From: Ceratopteris richardii
Lineage: Eukaryota > Streptophyta > Polypodiopsida > Polypodiales > Pteridaceae
Assembly (NCBI GenBank): GCA_020310875.1
Contig: CM035413.1
Location: 164,037,806 to 164,101,805, forward strand
Reading direction: 5' to 3'
Length of the DNA stretch: 64,000 nt
Part shown: positions 1-13,605 of the stretch, piece after piece
Layout of the letters: every line of letters begins with the position of its first letter
Numbering within the stretch: position 1 is the stretch's first letter
The notes under the pieces: model-generated
Database searches by the model: none
What the model saw: the letters and a program-made list of their open reading frames with translations, nothing else
Told to the model about the DNA's origin: nothing
Translations under genes and position numbers: made by a program

Positions 1-374
1 TATGTTGATGGTATGAGGGATTTTTCCTCCATTTTGTAATTTTTCCTTTTTATCAAAGTCCATTGTTTGCTAATTACTTGAGTACTCTTTACTATCATAG
101 ACCCATTCCAGTCTACAGTCCCTCAATCCTTATCTCAAACTAATGTTACCTCCCAAGATACACTCAAATAGACATTTTTTGGAGATTTGGTTATTTCTCA
201 AAGATAGTGTAGCAACTTCCAAAGATCTCTTGGCCACAAAAGTAGACTAAAATAAGTTTCAAATGAGAGAATTCTCATCCCAAATGAATGCTCACTCATA
301 AAATGGAAATTTATGCACTCCATAAGCTGCATCGGGTCTTGTGATGGTTGCATAATTGAGTGATCCAACAAAAG
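1..374 (-). mobile_element. Ty1/copia element B, 3' segment (RT fragment and LTR remnant)
   Basis: This is the distal piece of old copia element B, cut off from the rest by gypsy element C. Read on the minus strand, the bases next to C encode the RT segment with the motif GSLNYATITRPDAAYG, which is the part of copia RT that follows the segment on the other side of C (9455 onward). Positions 141-175 match 16521-16555 at about 31 of 35 bases, so an LTR remnant of B is probably present here. The outermost ~140 bases are not recognised. The element is badly decayed and continues out of the window or ends near base 1. Confidence 0.7.
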
Positions 375-1406
375 TGTTGAGCCCATAAAAGTCATATTGG
401 TCAAAGTCAACCATGGTTAAAGTCAAAGGGTCAAATTCAAAGCAATCAAAGTCAACCTATTCAAGGTCAAAGTCAACCTATTCAAGGTCAAAGTCAACAT
501 GGGCAAAGTCAAAGTGTTCAAATTTCGGGTGTCAAGGTGCATAGGTAGTGCACAAGTAATTGTTCGCAAAGGTTATATTTGCAGAAAGTTGGATGCAGGT
601 TGCAGGTTGCAGAGTGTCTTTCTGTAATTTTATAAGGTTCAAAGTGTTTTTAAAGTATTTGGAAGGTTCAAGTGAACCCTCTCTTAGGTGCACATTTGAA
701 GAATTAAAAGGAAAAATGTGAAGGTATGTGAAAATATGGCCCCCAATTAAAATTTTTGTTTTAGTCTAAAGTCACTACAAGACAAAATAGGGATTCCTTG
801 GCTCCTCACTTTTGGAGACAATCTTGGGACATCAAAGTGAGAACCAAGATCCTCTAGCAGTTAGGACCTTACATGAACCAACACTCAAATCAAGGCAAGG
901 CATTGTTCTTGGTTAAACTAAGCAAGGTGAGCATAGTCTACACTAAGAGAAGAGCAAGGGACATACAGTGAGTGTGCAATGTAGAGAAGTGAAGTGCAAG
1001 GTGTGCAAGAAGAGTGACTTAGAAGTGTGCAGAGAAGTACTAAGCTATGCAATCAAAGGTCACAAGGTCCCATTGAAGTTGTGCACACATCGAAAGAAGG
1101 TGTCTATCCCTCCCCTATTGGAAGCTTGAGTGCAAGGTGTGCACAAGTGCAAGCTCTTAGAGAAGGTGGAGGTCTAGTGCAGAGAAGCTCGACGATAGCA
1201 AGAACCTTGGGTATTTTGTAAATTTGTTGATTGTGCACTCTTTGGGATTTTGCACAGAGAGAATTTGGATTGTATTGTACATCATCATTGTTTTTTTCTC
1301 CTTATAATCAATCTACAGAAGCTTCCGGTGTCTGTATCTTTCTTCTTATCTTTCTCCCTTCTCCTACAAACAATCAAATCCCTTTCTATACAAGAATCCC
1401 TCAACA
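375..1406 (+). repeat. 5' LTR of element C
   Basis: A 1.03-kb direct repeat that starts TGTTGAGCCC and ends ..CAACA, paired with 8438-9454. Just inside its end lies the candidate primer site TTTGCATGCCCAGTGGGAC, for which I cannot name the tRNA. The first 140 bases carry a dense cluster of TTGAC cores, listed separately. Confidence 0.9.
399..513 (-). promoter_or_regulatory. W-box cluster in the 5' LTR of element C
   Basis: About ten copies of the core TTGAC[C/T] (seen on the plus strand as GGTCAA or AGTCAA) fall within ~115 bases at the start of the LTR, in the U3 promoter region. TTGAC[C/T] is the binding core of WRKY factors. The same cluster, with about eight copies, recurs in the 3' LTR (8462-8540). 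Counts are direct; WRKY responsiveness is inferred. Confidence 0.6.
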
Positions 1407-1566
1407 AAATTTGCATGCCCAGTGGGACTCCAAGGAGATTTGAGCATAGGAGAAGCAAAGTGCAAAGTGTAGAAGAGTTCAAGGGTACCGACAGTACTGT
1501 ATTAACTTTAGAGATAATCTTTCTTCCATTGGAATTCTCTTAAACTAAGAGGAGTATGAACAGCTC

Positions 1567-2525
1567 ATGACCACAACCCGATCTCAAAGCTTGAGGGTCA
1601 CTTGCAAAGCAACAAGAAGGAAGGTTATTCGAAGATCAACTAGCCCATCGTCATCGACATCATCAGTAAAGAATATGGCAACCCAGGTAGATTTGGAAAC
1701 CTTACTTTCTAGATTGAATATCAAATTTCCATCCTTCAGAGGGATAGCATAAGAAGCCCCAGATGAGCACATTAGGAGATTCTTAGCCTTATGTAAAACA
1801 AGGGGTCTTATGGGAGGGAAGCATTTTTTATTCTTTTCCCTACAACATTAGAAGGGTTAGTAGACAAATGGTTTAGTCAGTTCACCAACAACCATTTCAC
1901 CACATGGGATTTGATGAAGGAAGCATTTAGAACACAGTTCCAACAAGGGAACACATTTGAAAACATTATTGAAGAATTAGAAAATTTAAGAATAGGTCCT
2001 AGGGAGACCTTCCCAGAATTTGTTACGAGAGCTAAGGCATTAATGGCCAAACTGCCAGATCCTCCCCATGATTTTCTTATCAAGAAGTGGCTGGCTAAAC
2101 CACTTCCCATATCAACATAATGTAAAATAAAGGAGTTTGTTTTATCGACAACAACAATAGAAGAATTTATGAATACAGCTACAAGATTGGAGCAAATTAG
2201 AGAGCAGTATGGGGCAAGCTCTTCCAATTTTTCATATCATGTAGAACCTGAAGACCCAGTAATTCAGCTAAGGAAAGAGCTTGAGAGCTTAAAAAGGAAT
2301 AAGCCCCACTAAGAGGAGGAGAGTGTTGTAACTCAGTTGAGGTGCGAAATTGAAGCATTGAAGCTACAAAAGGAAGAGGAAGCACAAGCAAAAGAGCTGG
2401 CTCAACTTCGACAGGAGTTGCAGGAACTCAAGGGAGGTGGCATCAAACGTGGACTATGGTGTACCATGTGCAGCAAGCAAGGTCATGTGGTAAGAGAATG
2501 TCCATTGCTAAGTTTAACTTTCTAG
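1567..2525 (+). mobile_element. Element C gag region
   Basis: The likely gag start MTTTRSQ.. lies 160 bases after the LTR. The region contains a capsid-like stretch and ends with a CCHC zinc knuckle (CTMCSKQGHVVREC) near 2458-2500, typical of plant gypsy gag. It is decayed. Confidence 0.75.
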
Positions 2526-3275
2526 CTATGCAGGAAAGCTAGTCATGAGGCCCATGAATGTCAATCAAGAGGGATGCCTGCACAACCTTATTGGGCACAA
2601 GGAGGTGCTCAATTCTCAACCAATGTAATGGTGGGAGCCCCCAGCCAAGGCAACAACTATAACCAAAGACCTAGAGGTAATTATGGAAATTGACCTAGAA
2701 GGTGAATTATCTGTTTAAGGTGTGGAGAGTGTGGAAATTATTAGAGTAAATGCACCCTACCAAAAAATGCACCCCTTGCTGGAATTGCCCAAATGCAAGG
2801 GATCATTATACAAATTGTTACCCACAAAAAAAAAAACATCTACATCTAGGCCCCATCTCCAAATGATCTTGATAGATAGTCATGGAGCAGTAGAAGGAGG
2901 CAATGTTGTATAATCACCATCCACTAGAGTGGTACAATTAAAAGAAATTGACTCCATGGTCATGCAAGCAAGAAACAAAGGGAAAATTCCAGAAGAACCA
3001 AAACATGAATCTAATACTTTGGAAGTCACAAAGAACAGAGGGTACATCAGAGCAAATTAGATATATATGAAGATGCAAAACAAGAGAAAGGAAGTTCACC
3101 AAAATGTGAAGAGGTAACACAAAAAGAAGATTTTTCAAAGACTAATGGTTTCATTGGGAATGCATACAGCCGGACCTACAAGGAACTTGAGAAATCAAAC
3201 ATCAAAATTGATCTTAGGGAATCTAAAGTTTCAAGATTATTCAAGTCAATCAAAATAGAGGTTAGTATTCTTGAG

Positions 3276-3857
3276 TTGATAAACATGGATGCAGAATTCA
3301 GGTCTGAAGTACTACACATTATTGATGAGGCTTCCTCATCCACCTTAGTGGCCAAGACTATTGCCTTAGGCCAAGGGAAGGGTGTAGAAGAAGCACCTCT
3401 CACCGATTATAAGAGTCCAAGACTAACAATAACAATTAAAGGATTAAAGCTACAAGGAGTCATTGTGGATGGTGGATCTGGCATAAATTTGATGCCTGAG
3501 CATACCATGGAGAAGCGTGACCTACACCCATCTAGACCAGCCCACTTCACACTCACTTTGGAAGATCAAAGCAAAGTAAGGCCAATGGGGGTGATCCCAA
3601 AAGTTCCACTGGAAGTACAAGGTAATCTCTTCATTTTGGATATTGTGGTATTAAGACTACCCCAGGTAGAGGGGGGATTTCTCCTCTTGATTGGAAGACC
3701 ATGGCTGAGGCATGCAAGTGTCATCCATGATTGGGGTAAAGACACTATGTGGGTACAAAAGAAGGGACAGGAACTTAAACAAATATATTTAGAGGAGGGT
3801 CCAGATCATCAAGGGAACACCAGTATGATGCAATCAATTGGCATTTGCATGGAATAA
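3276..3857 (+). mobile_element. Element C protease region
   Basis: A retropepsin-like domain is visible: the active-site region reads VDGGSGINLMP near 3463-3500 and the downstream motif LIGRPW lies near 3692-3710, the paired landmarks of gypsy aspartic proteases. It lies between gag and RT as expected for Ty3/gypsy. Confidence 0.75.
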
Positions 3858-4172
3858 GAAATGGAGGACCAACCACAATTAGAGTTCGAGGAGGAAGAAG
3901 GCATTTTGAATTGGCTGCAAGCCGGCAACTCTTCCTCTTGTTTTGGAGTTTTTCTAAATAATTCTTGCACAGATGAATGTTATGATGAAAAGGAGGATAA
4001 CGTTCAGGTTGATGGATTGGGAGAACCCATCACAGACCACAGAAGGGGGAAGAAGACACTCCTCAAGCAGAACTTGGAGGAGGATGCAACAACAACAGAG
4101 AAGGAAGTTACTAAAGTTAAAGACAAGGTAAATCATACTAGTGAGGAATGTTAAGAAATCCCTACAGGATGG

Positions 4173-5660
4173 ATGCAGGACAAAGAGGAATACATTGAGA
4201 TCCAAAACACTCCTGCTTATGCAACAATGCAGGAAAATCTATTGGAGGAAAGGAGAGTTGGAGATGAGCATGTAGATACCATGGTAGATAGAAACCCAAT
4301 CAAAGAATTACAATTAGGCAATCAGGATAATAATCATCCAGTTTTGGTGGCCACTTGGTTGTGGAGTCACCCTGAGCTGCTTGAAAAGGTAAAATCTTTC
4401 TTGATTCACTATGCAGATGTTTTTGTGTGGCATTATAAAGACTTAGAAGGAGTGCCTGCCAATTATGGAGAGCACAAAATCCCTCTTGTTGATGAAGCTA
4501 AACCAATAAGAGAAAATAGTTATAGACTTAACCAAATACATGTTGAAGCTGTTTATTTGGAAATACACAAGATGGAGATGGAGGATGCATGAATCACCAT
4601 TCTTGTGGAGCACTCAAAATGGCTTTCACGAATGGTTATAGTACCAAAGAAGAATACCAACAAAATCAGGATTTGTGTTGACTTTAGAGCACTCAACAAG
4701 GTAACCATTCTAGATGGATTCCCATGCCTTTTGCAGAGCAGGTTATTGAAGAAGTGGTTGGACACGCATCATATAGCTTTATGGACGGCTTTAGTGGCTA
4801 TAACCAAATATCCATCCACCTAGAGGATCATGAAAAACTGCTTTTATCACACCCTAGGGCACATATGTGTATGTAATAATGCCATTTGGACTCAGAAATG
4901 CTCCAGCCACCTTTAACAGGACTTTTAATCACATTTTTGGACCCTTATTTCTAGAAACACTTAGAATTTTCATGGATGACTTTTCTTCATTTCCTTGTGA
5001 TAGAAGGAACCCTCTTGGGACATGTGGTATCTGCTATAGATATGGCTCCAGATCCTGATTAAATTATTTCTATACTAAAGTTACCTAAACCCAAATCTCC
5101 TAAAGAGATTTAGAGCTTCTTGGAGCATAATGGTACCCCAAAAGATTTATCAAAATGTATGCAGAGATAGCCAGGCCACTGGCTAGACTGACAGGTAAAG
5201 AAGTACCCTTTAAATTGGAAGGAGAAGAAGAAAATGCTTATCAGACATTAAGGTCCAAATTGGTGGTTGCACCAATTCTTATCACACCAGATTGATTAAA
5301 TACTTTTCATGTACATGTAGATGCCAATGCATATGCAATGGGTGCAGTTTTGGCTCAACATAGTGAAGAATACAAACTTGACAGACCTATTCAGTATGCT
5401 AGTCGCATTTTGACTTAGGCTAAAAAAAATTATAGCACCATAGACTGGGAGGCCCTAGCAATGGTTTTTGCTATACAAAAGTTTCTTCATTATTTTCTAG
5501 GTGTGAAATTTGTTATCATCACTGATCATCAGCCACTCAGGTATTTATTGAACAAGCCACAAGCTACTGGGAGGATATGGACGTGGCTACTTTTGTTCTA
5601 GGAATTTGATTTTTCTATAGTCGATAGACCAGGTAAAGAAAATATCATGGCAGACCACTT
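4173..5660 (+). mobile_element. Element C reverse transcriptase and RNase H region
   Basis: RT landmarks are RICVDFRALNK (~4665-4700), MPFGLRNAPATF (~4878-4915) and the catalytic-box relative FMDDF (~4969-4983). RNase H follows, with VDANAYAMGAVLAQ near 5318-5358 and the closing ADHLSR motif near 5650-5668. The order RT, RNase H, integrase defines Ty3/gypsy. Decayed. Confidence 0.85.
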
Positions 5661-5689
5661 ATCTAGGATCAACATGATGGATCAAGTAA

Positions 5690-6980
5690 TTGGAGTAAAT
5701 GATGATTTTCCATATGCTAATTTGCTCGTTGTACAAGCACAAGGTTGGTATGATGACATCAAGAATTTTCTTAAAATTGGATTATATCCAGAGAAGGCAA
5801 GTGTTGTGCAAAGAAAGAGGCTGCTCATAAAAAGCAGACCCTTTACCTTTATTGAGGGAAAATTATATAGAAAGGGCAAGGACAACAGGTTTAGAAAGTG
5901 CATGGAAGAAGAGAAAGTGAGAGAAATCCTTAAATCTGCACATGAAGGAGCAGGTGGTGGGCACCTTCTAGGACACATTATGAGCTAGAGAATCCTTGAT
6001 GTTGGCTTATGGTGGCCTACATTATTCAAAGATGTAGAGGAATGGGGAAAAGCATGTGATGTCTGTTAGAGGTGTGGACCCAAGCCAACAAAGCAGAGGC
6101 ACAACCCCTTGATTATTTCCACTTCTTGGCAACCATTTGAGAAGTGGGGGTTAGATTTTGTAGCGCCCATCTACCTAGCGTCGATTTCAAAGAGAGAAAA
6201 ATATCTATTGATCGCCACTGACTATTCAACAAAGTGGGCTCAAGCTATTGCCTCCCTTGATTGCACCGCTCAAACAATTGCTGATGTCATTTATAATAAC
6301 ATCATTTGTAGATTTGGATGTCCCCTTGAAATTTGCATAAACCTAGGTACTTATTTTGTGAACAAGGTTCTAAATGAAATTTTTAACATGTACAAAATTC
6401 TACATAGGACCTCTTTTTCCTATTATCCAAGAGCTAATGGATAGGCAGAATCCACCAATAAGGTACTAATTGCCATGTTAAAAAAGGAATGCATGTTACA
6501 ACCCACTTCTTGGGGCATTGCTTATCAAGGTACCCTATGGGCATACAGATTAGCTTGCAAAGAAGCTACAGGATACTCTCCATTCCAATTTGTTTATGGG
6601 ATATTGCCTATTGAACCCTTTGAATTTCTACATGGGTCACCAAAACTAGCATTCATGTAGGGAAATAAAGATTGTGGTGTCTTTCAGAGGCTTGGAGCAC
6701 TGCACAAAGTGGAAGAGATACGTCTACATGTTGCAAAACAATTGATAGAGACTCAAATGAAGAGGAAGGAGGCACATGATCAAAATATGTGGAACAATAA
6801 ATTACAAACCGGCATGTTAATTCTTCTCCATAGACCTCAAATCCACACACAAGTAAGGGAAAAATGGCTTCCACATTGGGAAGGACCTTATAGAATTAAG
6901 ATGATGTTGAATTAGGGTGCAGTGGAGTTAGAGACTCTGAAAGGAGAGGTACTACCACTGGTCAATATATCAAGGCTCAA
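5690..6980 (+). mobile_element. Element C integrase region
   Basis: A single H2C2 zinc module (HEGAGGGH .. CDVC, ~5940-6065) is followed by the rve core (WGLDFVAPI, ATDYSTKWAQA ~6215-6245, ANG with STNK ~6430-6462) and a GPY/F-like tail (WEGPYRIK ~6876-6900). Only one zinc module is present, unlike the K/I family in this window. Confidence 0.8.
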
Positions 6981-7015
6981 GGCCTATCATCAACACAACT
7001 GAAGATTTTTGGATC

Positions 7016-8437
<1,422 letters not shown>

Positions 8438-9454
8438 TATTGAGCCCATAAAAGTCATATTGGTCAAAGTCAACCATAGTCAAAGTCAAAGCAATCAAAG
8501 TCAACATGTTCAAGGTCAAAGTCAACATGGGCAAAGTCAAAGCATTCAAAGTTTGGGTGTCAAGGTGCACAGGTAGTGCACAAGTAATTGTTCGCAAAGG
8601 CTATATTTGTAGAAAGTTAGCAGCTTGCAGGTTGCAGAGTGTCTTTCTGTAATTCTCTAAGGTTCAAAGTATTTTTAAAGTGTTTGGAAGGTTTAGGTGA
8701 ACCCTCTCTTAGGTTCACATTTGAAGAATTAAAAGGCAAAATGTGAAGGTATGTGAAGTGGCAGCCTACATAGAAGTGAAAGTATGGCCCCCAATTAAAA
8801 TTTTTGTTTTAGTCTAAAGTCACTACAGGACAAAATAGGGATTTGTTGGCTGCTCACTTTTGGAGACAATTTTGGGACATCAAAGTGAGCAACAAGATAC
8901 TCTAGCAGTTAGGAGCATACGTGAATCGACACTCAAATCAAGACAAAGCATTATTCTTGGTTAGACTAAGCGAGGTGAGCATAGTCTACACTAAGAGAAG
9001 AGGAAGGGACATATAGTGAGTGTGTGATGCAGAGAAGTGAAGTGCAAGGTGTGCAAGAAGAGTGACTTAGAAGTGTGCAAATAAGTACTAAGCTATGCAA
9101 TCAAAGGTCACAAGGACCCATTGAAGTTGTGTGTGCATCTACAGAAGGTGTCCATCCCTCCCCTATTCGAAGCTTGAGTGCAAGTTGTGCACAAGTGTAA
9201 GTTCTTAGAGAAGGTGGAGGTTTGGTGCAAAGAAACTCGGCGACAGCAAGAACCTTGGGTATTTTCTAACTTTGTGGATTGTGCACTCTTTGGGATTTTG
9301 CACAGAGAGCCTTTGGATTGTACTATATATCATCATTATACTTTTCTCCTTATAATCAATCTACAAAAGCTTCTAGCGTCTATATGTGTCTTCTTATCTT
9401 TCTCCCTTCTCCTACAAACACTCAAATCCCTTTCTCCACAAGAATCCCCCAACA
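8438..9454 (+). repeat. 3' LTR of element C
   Basis: The partner of 375-1406, starting TATTGAGCCC and ending ..CAACA. It includes the second W-box cluster at 8462-8540 and a short segment near 8755-8785 that the 5' copy lacks. Confidence 0.9.
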
Positions 9455-11269
9455 AATAGACCTATAAAAAGTTCCATCTTCAAGAGGATTACCATCACTA
9501 GAACTCAGTTTCAAACTAACCTTCATTGGATTGGATATTGGCTCACAATTTTGCATACCAAACTTCTCAAGTGCATCTAGAATGTATTTCCTTTGCATTA
9601 GCATGATTTCATCGTTTTCATAAATAGCTTCAATGCCAAGAAAATGCCTCAAATCCCCAAGATCTGAGACCTTAACATTTTTATCTAGCTTTGAATTGAT
9701 TTCTTCAATTAACTTTATGTTATTACCTACTATAATAAAATCATCTACATAAACACAAATGTACGTAGCTAGTTCACCTCCTTGTTTCATGAAGAGAGAA
9801 TGGTCTATATGAATCTTTTTGTATCCGCACTTGATTTGATACTCTACCAATCTATGACTCTAGGCCTGTGGTGCTTTCTTTATTCCATAAATAGCCTTTT
9901 TCAATTATCAAACATGTGTAGGAAACTTACCATTTACAATCTTTGTGGGTGCTCCATATGCACTTCTTCTTTCAAGACTCCATTGAGAATGCATTCTTGA
10001 TGTCCAACTAGTATAATTTCCATCCTTTGTTGGCTTCCATAACTATTAAAGTTCTAATGGTTCTCATTTTAGCCATGGGGTTGAAAGTCTCCTCAGAATC
10101 CACATCATATGTTTGTGCAAAGCCTTTGCAAAGAGCCTTGCATTGTACTTAGAGATAGTCCCATCAGCTTTCCTCTTTACCTTGTAGACCCACTTGCCTC
10201 CAATCACTTTCAAGCCTTCCTTCTTGGGCACAAGACTTCAAGTCTTTTTTTTTCTTCAAGAGCTTCAATCTCTTCCTTCATAGCTTCCTTCCATTTTGCA
10301 TACATGTTTGCTTCTTCAAAACCTGTAGGTTCATGATCATGTACAACTTTATTCATATATGCATAATATGTTTCCATAAATGAATCATATGTGAACCTAT
10401 CTACTAGTTACCTCGGCCTAAAGTACTTCCTCTCTTTACCTTTTGGAGGTATGAACCTTTTATTCCTTGGCTTACACTTTGGTGCCTGTGAAGATTCTCC
10501 ATGGTCTTCATCTCCCACTTCAACTCCATCTTCATGTAGCTCCACAAGCTTTGCTTTCCCTTTTGTTGAATGACTTGATGCTAAATTTCTTCTTGCTTCT
10601 CCTTTCCAAGGTGGTAAATTTTGATCTTCATCATCTCAACTTGTGCTTTGATGACCACTTAGTTCAATACTTGTTTGACTTTGAGCTTCTTCAAGCCTAG
10701 TTCCATCATCTTCATGTTCCATTAAATACTCTACCTTCTTGTACCATGGAAGTAGCTCATCAAAAGCTAAATCTCTTGAGACTATGAGCTCCTTTGTATA
10801 AGTATTGAAGCATCTAAAACCCTTTTGATCATTTGCATAACCAATGAAGATGCACTTTTTTGACTTAGCTTGCAACTTGTGCCTTAGCTCACTAGGAACA
10901 TGAACAAAGCATGTACAAATAAATATTTTGAGGTGGGAGAGGTTAGGTTTCTTAGCATACCAATTTGGTTAAGGATTTGACTTAGCTTGCAACTTGTGCC
11001 TTAGCTCACTAGGAACATGAACAAAGCATGTACAAATAAATATTTTGAGGTGGGAGAGGTTAGGTTTCTTAGCATACCAATTTGGTTAAGGATTTGAAGT
11101 GTGTACTCTTGGTGTTAGATCCCTATTCATATGCACATATTATTCATTTCTACAACCCCATTTTGTTGGGGGTATATACCTTTGGTTTACTTCTCTTTTG
11201 ATGCCTTGATCCCAAAGAAAATTAGAAAAATTATTTGAAAAGTACTCCCCTCCATAGGACCTTAGCGTT
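9455..11269 (-). mobile_element. Ty1/copia element B, middle segment (integrase end to RT)
   Basis: Read on the minus strand from 11269 down: the end of the integrase core (YGGEYFS near 11240), the conserved copia region after integrase (IFIGYANDQKGFRCFN ~10790-10860), an acidic linker, and RT with VYVDDFIIVGN near 9728-9762 and LGDLRHFLGIEA near 9630-9665. Element A abuts one end and gypsy element C the other. Decayed with many breaks. Confidence 0.85.
10862..11095. repeat. Perfect 117-bp tandem duplication in element B
   Basis: 10862-10978 and 10979-11095 are identical over 117 bases as far as I can see, in a stretch where everything else is heavily decayed. The unit length is a multiple of three. 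A recent slip duplication or an assembly artefact would both explain it. Confidence 0.9.
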
Positions 11270-13605
11270 TGTTGCAACTAGGATGGGCCACAGTAACAAT
11301 ATTTCACAGGCTTATAGGATCTTCCAACACATGAACCTTAGCATACAAAGCTTGCTTTGGTCCATACAGATCTTTGATAAGCCTACATACTAAATGCTCT
11401 TTTCCTGTCACTTCAAAATGTTCTAGTTGTTGAACTTAAACATCTTCATCTAGATCACCATTAAGAAATCAAGTTTTGATATCTAACTCGTACACTTTCC
11501 AACCAAAGAATGCAGCTAAAGAAAGTATTGTCCTAACTACTATCATTCTAGATGTAGTTGCAAAAGTCTCATCATAGTGAAGACCTTTCTTTTGTGCATA
11601 GCCTTCGACAAATAAGCTTGTTTTATACCTATCTATGGTACCATCTGCTTTTCTTTTGATTTTATAGATCCACTTAACACCAACTACTTTCTTACCTTTT
11701 GGTAACTTACAAAGCTTCCATGTTTGATTCTTATGAATAGAATCAATCTCTTCTTGCATAGTTTTCTTCCATACAGGACTATATGGTGCATCTTGAACAC
11801 TAGCTTGTTCATTCTCAACTAAAGTAAGAGCTAAAATATTATGAATCTCAAAAAGTTATGCATAATTTACATGGTTTGTTTGTTGTCTCCTTATTTGAAT
11901 TCTGATTCTTCTAATGCATTCCTTTATGCCACTTTCCTTCCATGTTTGATATAACCACTTTGGCATATTCTTGAAAAGTGCGGAATCCTTTTTAGTTCTT
12001 CAGTATCTCTTTCTTCTAGAACTTTGGAACCTTCTCCAACTCCATAAGTCTAAACTTCAAGAGGTACTAATGTACGTAATGAAACTCTCTCTTCACCTTT
12101 ATCAAGTGCATCTTTTAGGGTTTGAGAAGGTCAACCACCCCGTGTAGGGCTGAATGTAAGAATCCAAACTCCTTTTGAAAAATTCATAGTCATATGCTTT
12201 TATGAAATTTGGAATCTCTTCCTTCTTATCATAAATTTGACTTTTTGCTATATATGCATTGCATGAGAGTAGGATATCACCTATATCTGGAACATAGAAT
12301 TTGTATCCTTTGATTTCAATTGCATAACCAATAAATATGGATTTAATGGCTTTTGCATCAAGCTTACCATGATCTTTCTTCTCAATGTGAACATAAGCTA
12401 GAGAACCAAAAACTTTGAAATAACTCACATTGGGATTCTCCATAATAAGCTTCAGAAGGTGTAATGACCTTTAAAGCTTTTGTGGAAGACCTACTCAGAA
12501 TGTGATTAGCTGTATGTACTACATCAAACCAAAACTTGGGAGAAAGCTTTTTGGATGACATCATACTATGCATCATCTCAACAAGTATCGATCCTATTCT
12601 TTCTCTCTGCAACACCATTCTATTCTAGAGTATAAGCAATAGTGAGCTGATGAGAGATAACTTTCTCTTTGAGAAAAGACTTCAAGTCTTTTGATATGTA
12701 CTCTCCTCCTCTATCACTTCTCAAAATTTCGATCTTTGATTGACTTTCATTTTAAAAGAACTTCTTAAAAGTAGGAAAACCTTTTGACTTCACTTTAAGA
12801 TCATAAATCCACGAATATCTTGAGAAATACTCAAAAAAAGTAGCTAAGTACCTAAAACCTTGAATAGAATCTATTCTCATTGGACCATTCACATCTGAAT
12901 GTATCATCTGCAACTCCCTTATGGCTATAATGTATCTATGCTTCTTGAAAGGTAATTTTTGAAGCTTTCTTTCAAGACATCCTTCACATGATTCAGCATC
13001 ACCAGTTAAAGCAAAAGTAGGCAAACTCTCCACCATACCTTGATCTTTGATATGCTTGAGAGCTTTGAAATATGTCTCTGACTTGATTCACCAACTTTCA
13101 TCCTTGTGTTGTCTAGTTGTCTCCTAAGATGAGCTTTCCTAGTAGGGTTTCTTCTCTATTAGAGATTCTCTAACTCCAACCAAGTCTAACAAGAGGTTTT
13201 TCAAGACCTAATTTGAGGTATAATATGCCTCTTGAATCCCATAGCAATATATGAAAGTGCTTGTGCATCCCTAGAATCCCATCTTGATTGATCTTCTATA
13301 GAAAGTAATCAGGTAGTAGTATGGACTCTTGATGATGAAGTGGTTCCTTGTTCTTCACTAACCTCCTGTTGAGTAGAAATAGGAAGAGGGGTTCTTCTAG
13401 AAGATGAAGTAGCCTCTTCTCTGACTTGTCTTGGCCTTGGATAAGTGACATTGACATTATTCCATAAGTCCTTTGATCCTAACAGATTCATCATCATAAA
13501 AATCCCCATTGGATAGTTAGACATTCCTTCAAGCTTGTCTTCATTCTCAAGTCTATAATCACTCATCTTGTTAAATACGTATGTCACCTACGTCCTAATA
13601 CCAAA

